Positions 52,186 to 63,110 are shown, counted from the stretch's first letter. The stretch is DNA of 64,000 bases from Branchipolynoe longqiensis (GCA_030323885.1 JASIRB010000109.1:124001-188000), one strand, 5' to 3'. The notes: generated by a model not told the origin, from the sequence alone. Numbers and translations are program-made.

Positions 52186-53680
52186 AAATAACTTATACCA
52201 TGTACCAAACACAATATGTACAATATAAATAACTTATACCATGTACCAAACACAATATGTACAATATAAATGTTGTTCTATGTAACGTATAGTATATATA
52301 AAATATAGAGTATATATATTATAAATAACATATACTATGTACCAAACACAATATGTACAATATAAATGAAGTTCTTTATAATGTATAGTATATACAAAAT
52401 AGGGAGTATATATATTATAAATAACATATACTATGTGCTAAACACAATATGTACAATATAAATGTAGTTCTATATAATGTATAGTATATATCAAATATGG
52501 AATATATATAGTATAGATAACATGCACTATGTACCAAACACAATATGTACAATATAAATGTAGTTCTATATAATGTATAGTATATATAAAATATAGAGTA
52601 TATATATTATAAATAAAATATACCATGTACCAAAGACAATATGTACAATATAAATGTAGTTCTATATAATGTATAGTATATATAAAATATGGAGTATATA
52701 TATATTATAAATAACATATACTATGTACCAAACACTATATGTACAATATAAATGTAGTTCTATATAATGTATAGTATATATAAAATATGGAGTATATATA
52801 TTATAAATAACATATACTATGTACCAAACACAATATGTACAATATAAATGTAGTTCTATATAATGTATAGTATATATAAAATAGGGAGTATATATATTTT
52901 AAATAACATATACTATGTGCTAAACACAATATGTACAATATAAATGTAGTTCTTTATAATGTATAGTATATATAAAATAGGGAGTATATATATTATAAAT
53001 AACATATACTATGTGCAAAACACAAATTGCACAATATAAATGTAGTTCTATATAATGTATAGTATATATAAAATAGGGAGTAGATATATTATAAATAACA
53101 TATACTATGTGCTAAACACAATATGTACAATATAAATGTAGTTCTTTATAATGTATAGTATATATGAAATAGGGAGTATATATATTATAAATAACATATA
53201 CTATGTACCAAAGACAATATCTACAATATAAATAACATATACTATGTACCAAACACAATATGTACAATATAAATATAGTTCTATATAATGTATAGTATAT
53301 ATAAAATATAGAGTAAATATATTATAAATAACATGTACTATGTACCAAACACAATATGTACAATATAAATGTAGTTCTATATAATGTATAGTATATATCA
53401 AATATGAAGTATATATATTATGAATAACATACTATGTACCAAACACAAGAGGTACAATATAAATGTAGTTCTATATACTGCATAGTATATATCAAATAGG
53501 GAGTATATATATTATAAATAACATATACTATGTGCCAAACACAATATGTACAATATAAATGTAGTTCTATATAATGTATAGTAAATATAAAATAGGGAGT
53601 ATATATATTATAAATAACATATACTATGTGCTAAACACAATATGTACAATATAAATGTAGTTCCATATAATGCATATATA
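52186..53680. repeat. 96-bp AT-rich tandem array, ~15 units
   Basis: ACCAAACACAATATGTACAA recurs every 96 bp (52341, 52437, 52533, 52629, then ~98). Each unit has GTAGTTCTATATAATGTATA and GGAGTATATATATTATAAAT. It starts with three ~41-bp short units (52186-52290). The 96-bp period is a multiple of 3, keeping Tyr/Ile frames open on the minus strand. Confidence 0.95.
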
Positions 53681-53699
53681 TAATATGGTAGTGGTACTA

Positions 53700-53850
53700 T
53701 GTAGGTATTATTTTGTTTGCAGACGAATGGAAATACCACGCCTAGTACCAGATTGGAACCCACACTTCTGCCATTCCTGTGGTAACACACTAACCACTAA
53801 CCCATCTGGAGCATTTCCTCTGCAATTTACACCAGAAACAAATATTTGGA
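53700..53850 (-). mobile_element. SINE-E fragment
   Basis: GATTGGAACCCACACTTCTG (B-box inverse), TAACACACTAACCACTAACC (head inverse). It borders a tail-only insertion. Confidence 0.65.
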
Positions 53851-53908
53851 CCGTCCTGATATGACCTTAGATGTTGCTAGGACGTAAAACAACAACAAAC
53901 AAACAAAC
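53851..53908 (+). mobile_element. Tail-only retroposon (tail-1), 58 bp, 15-bp TSD
   Basis: AAACAAATATTTGGA is at 53836-53850 and 53909-53923; the 10 bases AATATTTGGA are unambiguous. The insert is CCGTCCTGATATGACC, TGCTAGGACGTAAAAC and CAAACAAACAAAC. Confidence 0.9.
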
Positions 53909-53934
53909 AAACAAATATTTGGAAAATAACCCTA

Positions 53935-54160
53935 CCAAATTGGTTATCAGGCGGCATTTGGTTATCGGTGCAAATTGAGTTTAAAGTATCGGGTCTGTTG
54001 TGAAGGCACAGGGCGGGGAGTGGCACCAACCCCCAACTTCAATCGTGTAAACTGAAGCTGTGACCCGGCACACTGGGTCACACACAGCTTCAGTCCTTGC
54101 GGTGGAACCAGCGGAACTCAGAATTCCCTTTTTCATTTCCAGGTGATTTCTGTTGAGGTG
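53935..54160 (-). repeat. Hairpin family copy
   Basis: GAACCAGCGGAACTCAGAAT and AAGCTGTGACCCGGCAC/GGGTCACACACAGCTTC match the copies at 37360 and 47098. Confidence 0.6.
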
Positions 54161-54169
54161 CATGATGAA

Positions 54170-54750
54170 TTACCCACATCACGATAGGGGGCGCTGTTAT
54201 CCCCCCCCCCCACCCCCTCACCCCCCTGTGGGGATAGATGGGTGAGGGTGAGGCTGCTATTTAGATAAAGCGTCTCAGTGTTATTCACCGCCTGAATATC
54301 CCATCACCTCTTCTCATACTAAATATTTGGCCAAGATTCCTCCGTAGATGTATATTATTATGTATATATTATTATGCATATATATATATATAACTTCCGA
54401 GCGAGTGGAGTGTCAAGCCCCGCGCAGGAGGTGGAGCGGTGCATGCCGGAACCCCCTCCTGCCCCCCCCCATCCCCCACTCCCCACTCCGGGGGGGGGGG
54501 GGGGGAGGGGATAGGAGAGGAGCACTACAGAGCTTATTACAGACGATAAGGGGCTTATCACTATCCATATATATACATTTTTTTTTTTTTTTTTTTTTAA
54601 GTGAGCAGAGTGACAGTTGGCTCACGGTATAGGAGGCGGGGGAGTAGAGAATGACCCGCTCCGCAGCAAATAACATGGAAGAATATGGTAATGGGAAACA
54701 TTTAAGGGGCTGCCGTTATTTATATCCACATAATAGATTATATAGTACAT
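54170..54750. other. Low-complexity stretch without gene
   Basis: A CCCCCACCCCCTCACCCCC run near 54205, a G13 run near 54490, a T19 run near 54580 and an (AT)n tract near 54380. Confidence 0.6.
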
Positions 54751-54753
54751 ATA

Positions 54754-54931
54754 CAGTAAAACCTCTCTAAATCGACCGACCATGATACCGACTTTAAATG
54801 ATCCATTTAGCGAGGTGGTCGGCTTAGGGAGTTAGAATATCGTTACAATGGTATTGTTGGGACCCAAATAAAGCGATCGATATAGGGGAGTGGTCGATCT
54901 GTGGAGGTGGTCGGGTAGAGAGGTTTTACTG
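54754..54931. mobile_element. pogo/Tigger-like MITE, 178 bp, TA TSD
   Basis: CAGTAAAACCTCTCTAAATC faces GGGTAGAGAGGTTTTACTG, with TA on both sides (54752-54753, 54932-54933). Inner GACCCAAATAAAGCGATCGA. TIR sequence and TA target fit pogo/Tigger (established for that group). Confidence 0.88.
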
Positions 54932-54947
54932 TATATATATATATATA

Positions 54948-55084
54948 TAGTAAAACCTATCTAAATGGACCGACCATGGGACCGCCTTTAAATGGTCCAT
55001 TTAGGGAGGTTCTTTTTATTGTTACAATGGTATTGTATGAGCAATCGTTTGGGACCCAAATAAAGCGATTGATATAGGGGAGTG
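54948..55084 (+). mobile_element. Second pogo-like MITE, right end missing
   Basis: AGTAAAACCTATCTAAATGG through GACCCAAATAAAGCGATTGA. It stops where SINE-A sequence begins. Confidence 0.82.
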
Positions 55085-55375
55085 ATCCGTCTCCCGTTTT
55101 GGTAGATCGTGGGATTCGAGCCCATGGGCTCGAACCCTGGTCGAGTCAAAACTTATCAAAACCTGCTGACCCAAGGGGTTTTTAACCTCCCACACCACAT
55201 AGACATGGTATGGGAGCAACCAGCCTTTGATGACGCTGTAAGTTATACACAGTGGTGGAAATCCAAATTGGCAGAGGTGGGAGGGCATGCGGAATCGAAC
55301 CACCGACCTTCAGATTAGGAGTTTGACCTAGAAAAAAGACAGACACTCTAACCAGTCCTCCACAGAGAATAATCT
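55085..55375. mobile_element. Junction of a SINE-A head fragment (+) and SINE-D (-)
   Basis: 55087-55150 is the SINE-A head region (GTCTCCCGTTTTGGTAGATC, GGCTCGAACCC, TGGTCGAGTC). 55168-55371 is SINE-D reading leftwards (GGAATCGAACCACCGACC, CTCCACAGAGAA), lacking its tail. Confidence 0.75.
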
Positions 55376-55912
55376 GTAATGAGGCCCACTACTACAATTG
55401 TGGTCAAACTTGACTACGCTGACCCTTGTCAGTCGAAAGGATCAGCAGGTGACAGCACGCTAGCAGGGGCGGTCCCTATGGTGAACCATTCCGCCCGTTA
55501 TTAGTGGGCACCTTCAACCAGAGGTGACGCGCAAACCAGCTGGGAAGTTTCAAGTCACGTCTATTCTGACCTGGGTGGAATAAACTGGGGAAGGCCCCCA
55601 AGGTTTGAAGAATCTATCGTGTCATTCATTATTCCCAAGACGGAACCAAATCTGGTCAATCACATATCGGCAGACTTGAGCGACTGCTCCTCTCACGCTC
55701 ATTGGACCCACAGGCACTCTGCGTGGTGCTCCCACCAACCTTATCTACAGATACCGCTAATTGCCCAGACAAAAGTTTGTGCTTTGTGGGACTCTCCAAC
55801 CACGTGACGCTGGGCAGGCAGTCTCACCCTCGTCTTGCTCTCCAATGCTCAAACTGACCCCACACATCTTACCGCCCCCTGGTGGCTGACCGCATTTTTT
55901 CATTTTTTTATT
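55376..55912. other. Unassigned; no gene recognised
   Basis: Balanced composition and few repeats. CAGTCGAAAGGATCAGC near 55432 faintly echoes the 33.6-34.7 kb array core. This is the least repetitive stretch of its length in the window, but no frame shows a recognisable domain. Confidence 0.4.
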
Positions 55913-56213
55913 GACCATTAGTTGTTTAAGCAGGGGAAATTTCAGTCATAGACGACTGGTCTTGCTCATTCCACTGCTGGTCGATAGAAAGCCCGAGCCT
56001 ACACTTTTACCGACCCAAGGGATTTTTAACCTCCCACACCACATAGACATGATATGAGAGCAACCGGCCTTTGATGACGCTGTAAGCTATACACAGCAGT
56101 GGAAATCCAAATTGGCAGAGCTTGGGGCATGGGGAATCGAACCGCCGACCCTCAGATTTGGAGTCTGACCTAGAAAAAAGTCAGACACTCTAACACTCCG
56201 CCACAAAGAACGC
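55913..56213 (-). mobile_element. SINE-D with tail-3
   Basis: Tail AGTTGTTTAAGCAGGGGAAA (plus-strand reading) at the left, then GGTCGATAGAAAGCCCGAGC and GGATTTTTAACCTCCCACAC. GGGAATCGAACCGCCGACCC and the head inverse CTAACACTCCGCCAC follow. Confidence 0.85.
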
Positions 56214-56471
56214 CACTATTATATACCCAGACACGTGCTCACCAGCCAAGCACTCCATCCTAGAACTCACTTTGCGCGTAATTTTTCCCGCCCACACACC
56301 CTTCTCTCACATTTGAAATGATAGCATCGTTAACATACTCTCGCACGTGTCAAATTAAGTACTCAACAAACAACGATGATGTACCAAAAATGTCACCTGT
56401 ACCAAATGATGTACCCAAAAATGTAACCTGTACCAAATGATGTACCAAAAGTGTCACCTGTACCAAATGAT

Positions 56472-57131
56472 ATCGGTCGCGATGCGACAAAGACTGCTTT
56501 CATTACTTGACTGCCGCTCTCCATTTCATTTCATGAAAGCTGCCTGCAAAAGTGTTGAAGTGCTGCTGGCTTTTGCAAGTTACCAGCAGCACTCTCTCGG
56601 GGAGCAAATAGATGTTTCACACCGGCAAGAACATTTCCAGACAGGGGCAAAACTATTTGTCCCTGCAGTGGCTGGTCGGGATATGTTGGGAGTTCCATAC
56701 ATCAACCGCCCTTAATGCTGCCACAGTGACATGGTTTTCTGTTTAGGGTTTGCTCCCTAATGCCATGTACACACATAGCGTATAGGATTCGCGCATAGGA
56801 CTCCCGATCAGCTTAAAACTGAAATCGGGCCGATTCATTTTTCAAATCGGGAATCGCAATCGTAATCCTAGCGCACACATACCGTTTTATCCCAAAAAAT
56901 CGGGAATCGCAATCGGTAGGTGTGCTAGGGGAGTGCACACCTCACGATTTTGGGGCAGTTTTAGGTCGTATACGCTAGGTGGGTGCGGGAAAACGATCGT
57001 ATACGCTAGGTGTGTACCGGGCATTAGCCTTCGGTTCTGTCAAGAACCTGTACCACAAGGCAGTGGTTTACAACTCTGCAGGGCAGGGGCATCAAACTCC
57101 CGGAGGTATTGCTATACCTGCAATACCTGCA
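56472..57131 (+). repeat. R-480 copy 2, inserted with TSD, itself hosting a MITE
   Basis: TACCAAATGAT flanks it (56461-56471, 57132-57142), so R-480 is a mobile unit. It aligns inverted with 12330-12735. A ~63-codon shared frame ends at 56715 (VPYINRP, stop). A MITE interrupts it at 56760-57025. Confidence 0.82.
56760..57025. mobile_element. MITE with ATGCC...GTACACAC TIRs inside R-480
   Basis: ATGCCATGTACACACATAGC faces GCTAGGTGTGTACCGGGCAT, with TA on both sides. The uninterrupted site is visible in copy 1 (TTTGCTCCC joined to CTTCGG). The interior repeats AATCGGGAATCGCAATCG. Confidence 0.85.
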
Positions 57132-57222
57132 TACCAAATGATGTACCAACAATGTAACCTGCCTTGCAATAGAATCCATGTACCTTTACTTTGATATCTG
57201 TGGTGGTCTAATAATATGTGAT

Positions 57223-57548
57223 GGTTGGTTGTTGGAGTTTTACGTCCTGGCAACATCTAAGGTCATATCAGAATGGGGACCGACTTGTGACAGTGCACAC
57301 ACATGGTGACTTTATAGTGCTTCCCCACAGGGAAATCAGGCCGCCAGCACCATGACCCGATATCCCACTCAGCCACATGATCATGACACTGAGCTAACCA
57401 GTCCATGCTCTATTATATTAATGGTGAGTGCCAAGATAGGTAGCGACACGTATAAATTATATGTCATTTGTTTGACTCAGCCGGGAATTGAACTCTCGGT
57501 CTCCTACATGGGAGCCCTGCACCCTACCGATTCGCCATCCGAGAACGG
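57223..57548 (-). mobile_element. SINE-B with tail-2
   Basis: Tail at left (TTGGTTGTTGGAGTTTTACG), B-box inverse GGAATTGAACTC, head inverse CTACCGATTCGCCATCC. GGTCTAA at ~57206 and ~57548 may be a decayed TSD. Confidence 0.87.
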
Positions 57549-57606
57549 TCTAAGCTATATATATAGTATGTAATAAATACACTACACATTTGTTGTTCAT
57601 TAAATC

Positions 57607-57935
57607 GTTACCGGGCGTGGTGGCCGAATCGGTAGAGCGCAGGCCTCGCCTGCGGGAGATCGGGAGTTTGGTTCCCGGTCGAGTCAAGCCAATGACTTAT
57701 CAAATTGATACTTGTCGCTTCCTAACCTGGCGCTCGGCATTAATAGCGTATGGCAAGGACTGGTTAGCTCAGTGCCAGTATAATGTTTCTGAGTGGTATA
57801 TCGGGTCATGGTGCCGGCAGCCTGATTTCCCAGTGGGGCAGCACTATAAAGTCCCCACGAGTGTGCACTGTCACAAGTCGGTACCCGTCCTGATATGACC
57901 TTCGATGTAGCCAGGACGTAAAACTCCAACAACCA
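57607..57935 (+). mobile_element. Full-length SINE-B with tail-2 and 8-bp TSD
   Basis: ATTAAATC is at 57599-57606 and 57936-57943. Head CCGGGCGTGGTGGCCGAATC, B-box GTTTGGTTCCC, full body, and end AACTCCAACAACCA. It lies inverted to the SINE-B at 57223-57548. Confidence 0.92.
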
Positions 57936-58079
57936 ATTAAATCATGAGTTCCTGATAGGCTGAAGGAAATCTTGCAGGTTCCACTGGTATGCTGGTATGA
58001 GGCACCCCTGACTGTGCCGCCCTCTGGTGTCTGATAGATTCAACAGACTCGGGCAGATAGCCATCTCAGCCTTCTCCCC

Positions 58080-58865
58080 CAGGGCCCGTATGCATGAAGA
58101 ATTATTTATCGGCTCCGGTGTTAAGGGCCGGGTCCGGGTTATCTAATGCCGGCGTTGGAAAATCGGTCACGGGGTATGTACGGAGCCAAAGCGTGGAGGT
58201 GTTAGCTAACCCAGCAGTTATTTATAGATTTGGGAAATCCCTCTGTGCCTGTAGCCGGCAAGCACCGCTATTGCGGTTGCGGCGATTTGTTTTGTGTACA
58301 TTCGTCGATTTGACAATATTAATATCGCCGCCGTTGTAGTGGCAGTGTTACTTTCGGTTCGTTTTTGCGGTTAATTTTCTAAAATATCACTTGTACAGTA
58401 TGTAATTCTGTTAAATATGATCGCATTGAATAGATTTGGGCCTAATATATTGCCGCTGATGCGCCGACGGCGGCGATGTTTTGTTGATCTTCGACAGTAT
58501 GGATAGCGACGTCGATGCGGCGGTGGCGATTTGTTTAGTTAACATTCGTCGATTCGACAATATTAATATCGCAGCCGATGGAGCGGAGGCGTTAATATCG
58601 GTTCGAATTTAGGGTTAATTTAATGAAATTTCACGATTTGAGTATGTAATTCTGTTAAATATGATCGCATTGAATATATTTGCGCCTAATCGGTCCCTAA
58701 CACCGCCCTTATACCTGCTACGGAGTGGGGTTAGCGTACCCGACTTTTAACTCGCGGGGTTTCCATAACACTGGTCCATGCATACCGACTTTTCGCCGCT
58801 AACCCGGTGATCGCCGCTAACCACAAGTTTGGAGCGCTAACACCGCCCCATGCATACGGGCCCTG
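58080..58865. mobile_element. CAGGGCCC-ended MITE with internal duplication
   Basis: CAGGGCCCGTATGCATG faces CATGCATACGGGCCCTG (17 bp perfect). Two ~170-bp internal copies (ATTCGTCGATTTGACAATAT ... TAAATATGATCGCATTGAAT) lie at ~58280-58450 and ~58545-58690. No TSD was found. The CAGGG terminus is hAT-like (inference). Confidence 0.78.
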
Positions 58866-58889
58866 GCCAATTGACCAATTTCATATGAC

Positions 58890-59650
58890 GTCAGTACGTG
58901 TATTTAGGTCAGTGCACGCGCTGCTTGGCTGCAGGACAACATCCGGTCACTGCAAACTCAATGGCTATGAGCTCAGAATATCCCAACTTTCACTATTATC
59001 TCTGTTTTTAATACTTTCAGAGAAAATTGCGCTTAAGTTAAATTAAATACTTCAGATCTTCCTCTTCAATCCCGCATTAATATATTTTTAATTGACTCAG
59101 TGAAAGCTTTTATATTAATTTTTCTAAAATAAATGCTCTGCATTGACATAGCATTGCTGCAGCACAAATCAATGCAGTGTTTACCCTTCGCAGGCTAGTC
59201 AGCAAACTCAGTGCATTGTCAATGGTCGTAAGCAATCTTCTTACAGAAAAAGTGAAATATCTCTAAAACCACACTACCTAGAAACAAACCGCTTCGCAGA
59301 CAAACAGATAACATGCTTAACAAACAGATTATATTAAATTTATAAGGTATGGGTTCTGGATTTCTATTAATTTTGAATAAAATTAATGTTTTGTACTGCG
59401 CGTACCGGCAAACTCAGTGCATTGTCAATGGCCGTGAGCAATCTTCTTACAGAAAAAGTGAAATATCTCTAAAAAGACACCACCTAGAGACAAACCGCTT
59501 GGTACACATATAGAAAACATATTTAACGAATAGATTATATTAGATTTATATGGTTAGGCTTCTGCATTTCTATTAGTTTTGAATAAAATAAACATTTTAC
59601 ACTGCGCATACGGGCAAACGCAGTGGCAGTGTGCATTCGTTCTGCAGCCA
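58890..59650. repeat. SAT-195 units
   Basis: CAGCAAACTCAGTGCATTGT (59201) and GGCAAACTCAGTGCATTGTC (59406) start two units. A partial third follows at 59610, and a diverged piece lies near 58945 (GCAAACTCAATGGC). Blocks CAGAAAAAGTGAAATATCTC and TTCTATTAATTTTGAATAAA recur. No CAGAGAGC TIRs surround this copy. Confidence 0.88.
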
Positions 59651-59711
59651 AGCTGCGCGCATACCCAATGTTTACAAACATTGAAAGAGGTCTATAGCGA
59701 CTTACTGCGGG

Positions 59712-60160
59712 TGACATGGACGAGTGGTTAAAGCGCCCACTTTCCGTGCAATATGTTGGTTGTTGGGAGTTTTACTTCCTGGCAACATCTGAGGTCATAT
59801 CAGGACGGGTACTGGCTTATGACAGTGTGCACTGATGATGACGTTATAGTGCTGCCCCACTGGGAAATCAAGCCGCCAGCACCATAGCCCGATATCCCAC
59901 TCAGTCACGTTATTCCGACACTGAGCCAACCAGTCCTTGCCCTATCCTATTATTGTTGAGCGCCTGGCTAGGAAGTGACAAGTATCGATTTTAATGTCAT
60001 CGGTTTGACCAGGGTTCAAACCCGTGGGTTCGAATCCCACGATCTCCCAAAACGGGAGAAGGACGCTCAACTGATTCAGCCATCCAGTCTGGTTTCTGTG
60101 CAAGAAAGTATGGGTTCGAATCCCAGATGAGGCTTTTGTCACAGGGGGTGACTCAAACAA
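59712..60160 (+). repeat. tRNA-like sequence interrupted by a SINE
   Basis: GACATGGACGAGTGGTTAAA (A-box-like) to 59751, and GAAAGTATGGGTTCGAATCC (B-box) from 60104, become one tRNA-like unit when the SINE is removed. The head resembles tRNA-Ser genes (GAGTGGTTAA) but the acceptor and loops are imperfect. It could be a SINE head or a tRNA pseudogene. Confidence 0.55.
59752..60092 (-). mobile_element. SINE with head A and tail-2, TSD with one mismatch
   Basis: TTTCCGTGCAA (59741-59751) and TTTCTGTGCAA (60093-60103). The head inverse GCCATCCAGTCTGGT is type A. The other end, TTGGTTGTTGGGAGTTTTAC, is tail-2, so head and tail types are mixed. Confidence 0.88.
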
Positions 60161-60440
60161 GCATTGCAACTAGAATAGGACTGGAACCACACTCCCGTCC
60201 TGATATGGCCTTAAATGTTGCTAGGACGTAAGACAACAAATAAACAATCTTACCACTCTGGACGTGGCGCGCTAACCATTAGGCTAGCTAGGCTCCCTGA
60301 GGCAATCAGCCTATCCGTGCCTATCTGTATGTGGCTCCTTCCCTGAAACTGGGCGTCTTTTAAATGGTTGACATCCATAACTCATTTAATGCTTACAATT
60401 ACATTTTAATTTTTTACATTTTTTTATATTCATCCAGTAT
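60160..60440 (-). mobile_element. SINE-E (minus) with nested tail-1
   Basis: GCTAACCATTAGGCTAGCTA (head inverse), GCCTATCTGTATGTGGCTCC and TTAATGCTTACAATTAC. A tail-only piece at ~60192-60248 (CCGTCCTGATATGGCC, TTGCTAGGACGTAAGACAAC) interrupts it, without an obvious TSD. Confidence 0.72.
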
Positions 60441-60961
60441 TTATTCTGCCCATAGTGTTTAAGCTCCCATGAGGGTGCTTGTTTTCAACGCTGGACAGCT
60501 GTGAGGAATGTTATGGTGTATGTCCAGGTTCCGGTTCCGAGTTGGTATCCGTCACATCCACCACCATTTATTTAAGTAGTTAGTATCTATGTTAGTTTTT
60601 TGGGGGTTTTATTGGGGGGTATAACTTCCTATCAGATAACTAATATCGTAGCCTAGTAATAGTAGTATGCACATCTAGTGCTGTGGTAATAGGCTTGTGG
60701 TTGAGGACGTGTTCCCAGAATTTGTTTGTTTGTTTTACTACAGGCAATGCACTTATATGCTGTATAAGAATTACATGAGTATAATAACCCGGAATTCCAT
60801 TCTCACTCCTTACACCCACCCACCAGTAATTGGGTGGTGGAGCCTCGGGCTAGTCATCTACTGCTCCAACCTACTCGCCTCAGCTCCGAAGCTCGCCTTG
60901 CTCATTATCCTGACTCACTTACCGCCGAAAATGTACAGCCTAGGTCCAACAACCATACAGC
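60441..60961. repeat. Mostly unassigned; second copy of the 11.0-kb repeat
   Basis: GCTGTATAAGAATTACATGA and GTATAATAACCCGGAATTCC from ~60752 to ~60930 parallel 11050-11230. The first 300 bases hold no recognisable feature. Confidence 0.45.
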
Positions 60962-61223
60962 ACTGGTCGAGTTAAACCAATGACGTAAACATTTATACTT
61001 GTCGCTTCCTAGCCAGGCGCTCGGCATTATTAGTATAGGGCAAGGACTGGTTCGCTCAGTGTCAGGATAATGTGACTGAGTGGGATATCAGGTCATGGTG
61101 ATGGCAGCCTGGTCTCCCAGTGGGGCAGCACTATAAAGTCACCATGAGTGCGCACTGTCACAAGTCGGTACCCATCCTGGTATGACCTTAGATGTTGCTA
61201 GGATGTAAAACAACAACAAACAA
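60962..61223 (+). mobile_element. 5'-truncated SINE-A/B, tail-1, 11-bp perfect TSD
   Basis: AACCATACAGC is at 60951-60961 and 61224-61234. It starts ACTGGTCGAGTTAAACC just after the B-box and ends TTGCTAGGATGTAAAACAAC. It shows truncation at a different point from the tail-only set. Confidence 0.9.
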
Positions 61224-61234
61224 AACCATACAGC

Positions 61235-61480
61235 GTGTAGCTTGTACACGATCCTGGTCACGGTCCCAGTGTCATGTGCGGGGTGGGGGGGGGGGTGTTT
61301 TTACAAATGAAGGGAAGCATTGTCTCCAGAGCAGTGCTCAGACACACACTTCACTCTATTCCAGAGCTAGTGTCCTAACCATTAGGCTACCTAGGCTCAT
61401 TAATTCAATCACCCTCTCCACGTCTACCTGCCTATGTGGCTCCTTGCCTCAGAGTCAGAGGTGAGTCACAGCCTACTACA
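61235..61480 (-). mobile_element. SINE-E, diverged
   Basis: GTAGCTTGTACACGATCCTG, CTAACCATTAGGCTACC and GTCTACCTGCCTATGTGGCT. The B-box region is degenerate and contains a G-run near 61285. Confidence 0.72.
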
Positions 61481-61590
61481 TTTACAAAACAAATTTGTGT
61501 TTATTACTATCTAGGCTTGCATGCATCTATCTTAACTCCCCACCCCCACTCCTCCATCCCCCCCCCCCGTCCCCCCTCCCCCTTCTACCC

Positions 61591-61730
61591 GTCATGGTGC
61601 TGGCGGCCTAGTCTCCCAGTGGGGCAGCACTATAAAGTCGCCATGAGTGCACACTGTCACAAGTCGGTACCCGTCCTGATATGATCTTAGATGTTGCTAG
61701 GATATAAAACTCCAACAACCAACCAAACAT
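61591..61730 (+). mobile_element. 5'-truncated SINE-A/B, tail-2
   Basis: CGTCATGGTGCTGGCGGCC, GCACTATAAAGTCGCCATG, and TTGCTAGGATATAAAACTCC with CAACAACCAACC. Confidence 0.82.
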
Positions 61731-61979
61731 CTCTTTCCATATTTCTTTCACCCCCTCCGGCCTCACCCCCCCCCCCCCCCCACACACACACTCACCTTGA
61801 CGACACGAGGGTCCCAGTGAGGAGGACCATCACCACGGTCACTAGTGGCGCCTCCTGGCGGCGTCCCTGTGCACGAGTCATGTCTGCTGTGCAGGCTGCG
61901 TTCCGCTCTGCTTCATCCCTGGTGGAACGTGGAACGCAGCACGGCGGTCACCGGCACCCGGCACCTGGCTGCTCCCGTC

Positions 61980-62460
61980 ACTCCTTCTGCCTGCTCTCAC
62001 TCCTCTTGTCACTCCTCTTCTCACTCCAGCTCTCACTCCTCTTCCTACTCCTGCTCTTACTCCTGCTGTTATTCTTGTTGTGACTCCTGTTGTTACTCCT
62101 ATTGTTACTCCTGTTGTGATTCCTGTTGTTACTCCAGTTTGTACTCCTCTTGTTACTCCTGTTAGGCCAGTGTGTACTCCACTTTGTACTCCTGTTGTTA
62201 CGTCAGTTTGTACTCCAGCTTGTACTCCTGTTGTTACTCCTGTTAGGCCAGTGTGTACTCCACTTTGTACTCCTGTTGTTACGCCAGTTTGTACTCCAGT
62301 TTGTACTCCTGTTGTTAATCCTGTTACTCCAGTGTGTACTCTAGTTTGTACTACTGTTGTTACTCTTGTTGTTACTCCTGTTGTTACTCCTGTTCCTCCT
62401 TCTGTTCTTCCTCTTATTCCTGCTCCTCCTTCCCTTCTTTCAGTTCTATTGTTTCTCCTC
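61980..62460. repeat. 15-bp CTCCTGTTGTTA minisatellite with 81-bp higher-order unit
   Basis: ACTCCTGTTGTTACTCC words run through 62040-62400. GGCCAGTGTGTACTCCACTT recurs at ~62163 and ~62244 (81 bp). Thr/Pro/Val or Gly/Val frames are by-products. Confidence 0.88.
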
Positions 62461-63110
62461 CCGCTCCTGCTCCTGCTCCTTCTCTTCCTGTTTCTCCTCC
62501 TCTTGCACCTCACGGAGAGGAGAGCTTGGTGCTAGATAGCAGCCCCCCTCCTCCTCCTGTTCCTGCTCCTCCACCTCCTACTGCTCCTGCTCCTCCTCCT
62601 GCACCTCTCGGAGAGATTTGTACTAGGTCGCAGCCCTCCTCCTCCTGTTCCTCCTCCTCCTCCACCTCCTCCTGCTCCTCCTCCTGCACCTCTCGGAGAG
62701 CTTGATGCTAGGTAGCAGCCCTCCTCCTCCTGCTCCTCCTGCTCCTGCTCCTCCTGCACCTCACTGGGAGCCTGGTGCTAGGTAGCAGCCCTCCTCCTCC
62801 TGCTCCTCCTCCTCCTCCTGCACCTGACTGGGAGCCTGGTGCTAGGTAGCAGCCCTCCTCCTCCTGCTCCTCCTGCTCCTCCTGCTCCTGCTCCTCCTGC
62901 TCCTGCTCCTCCTCCTGCACCTCACTGGGAGCCTGGTGCTAGGTAGCAGCCCTCCTCCTCCTGCTCCTCCTCCTGCTCCTCCTCCTGCACCTCACTTGGA
63001 GCCTGGTGCTAGGTAGCAGCCCTCCTCCTCCTGCTCCTGCTCCTCCTGCTCCTCCACCTCCTCCTGCTCCTCCTGCACCTCACTGGGAGCCTGGTGCTAG
63101 GTAGCAGCCC
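62461..63110. repeat. CTCCTCCTG array with conserved GGTGCTAGGTAGCAGCC core, ~8 units
   Basis: The core GGTGCTAGGTAGCAGCC (or close variants) occurs near 62528, 62610, 62702, 62775, 62840, 62936, 63007 and 63094. It is separated by variable CTCCTCCTGCTCC runs and preceded by CACCTCACTGGGAGCC. The core holds a GCTAGGTAGC palindrome. Confidence 0.9.

Larger units (their letters stand above)
56375..57165. repeat. ~33-bp tandem repeat split by R-480
   Basis: ACCTGTACCAAATGATGTAC units (AAAAATGTCACCTGTACC...) run to 56471 and resume at 57132 (ACCAAATGATGTACCAAC, AATGTAACCTG). Confidence 0.82.

Noticed and set aside
62080..62535. Thr/Pro/Val repeat protein (151 codons)
   Set aside because: Derived from a 15-bp minisatellite with an 81-bp super-unit. 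Other frames are equally open.
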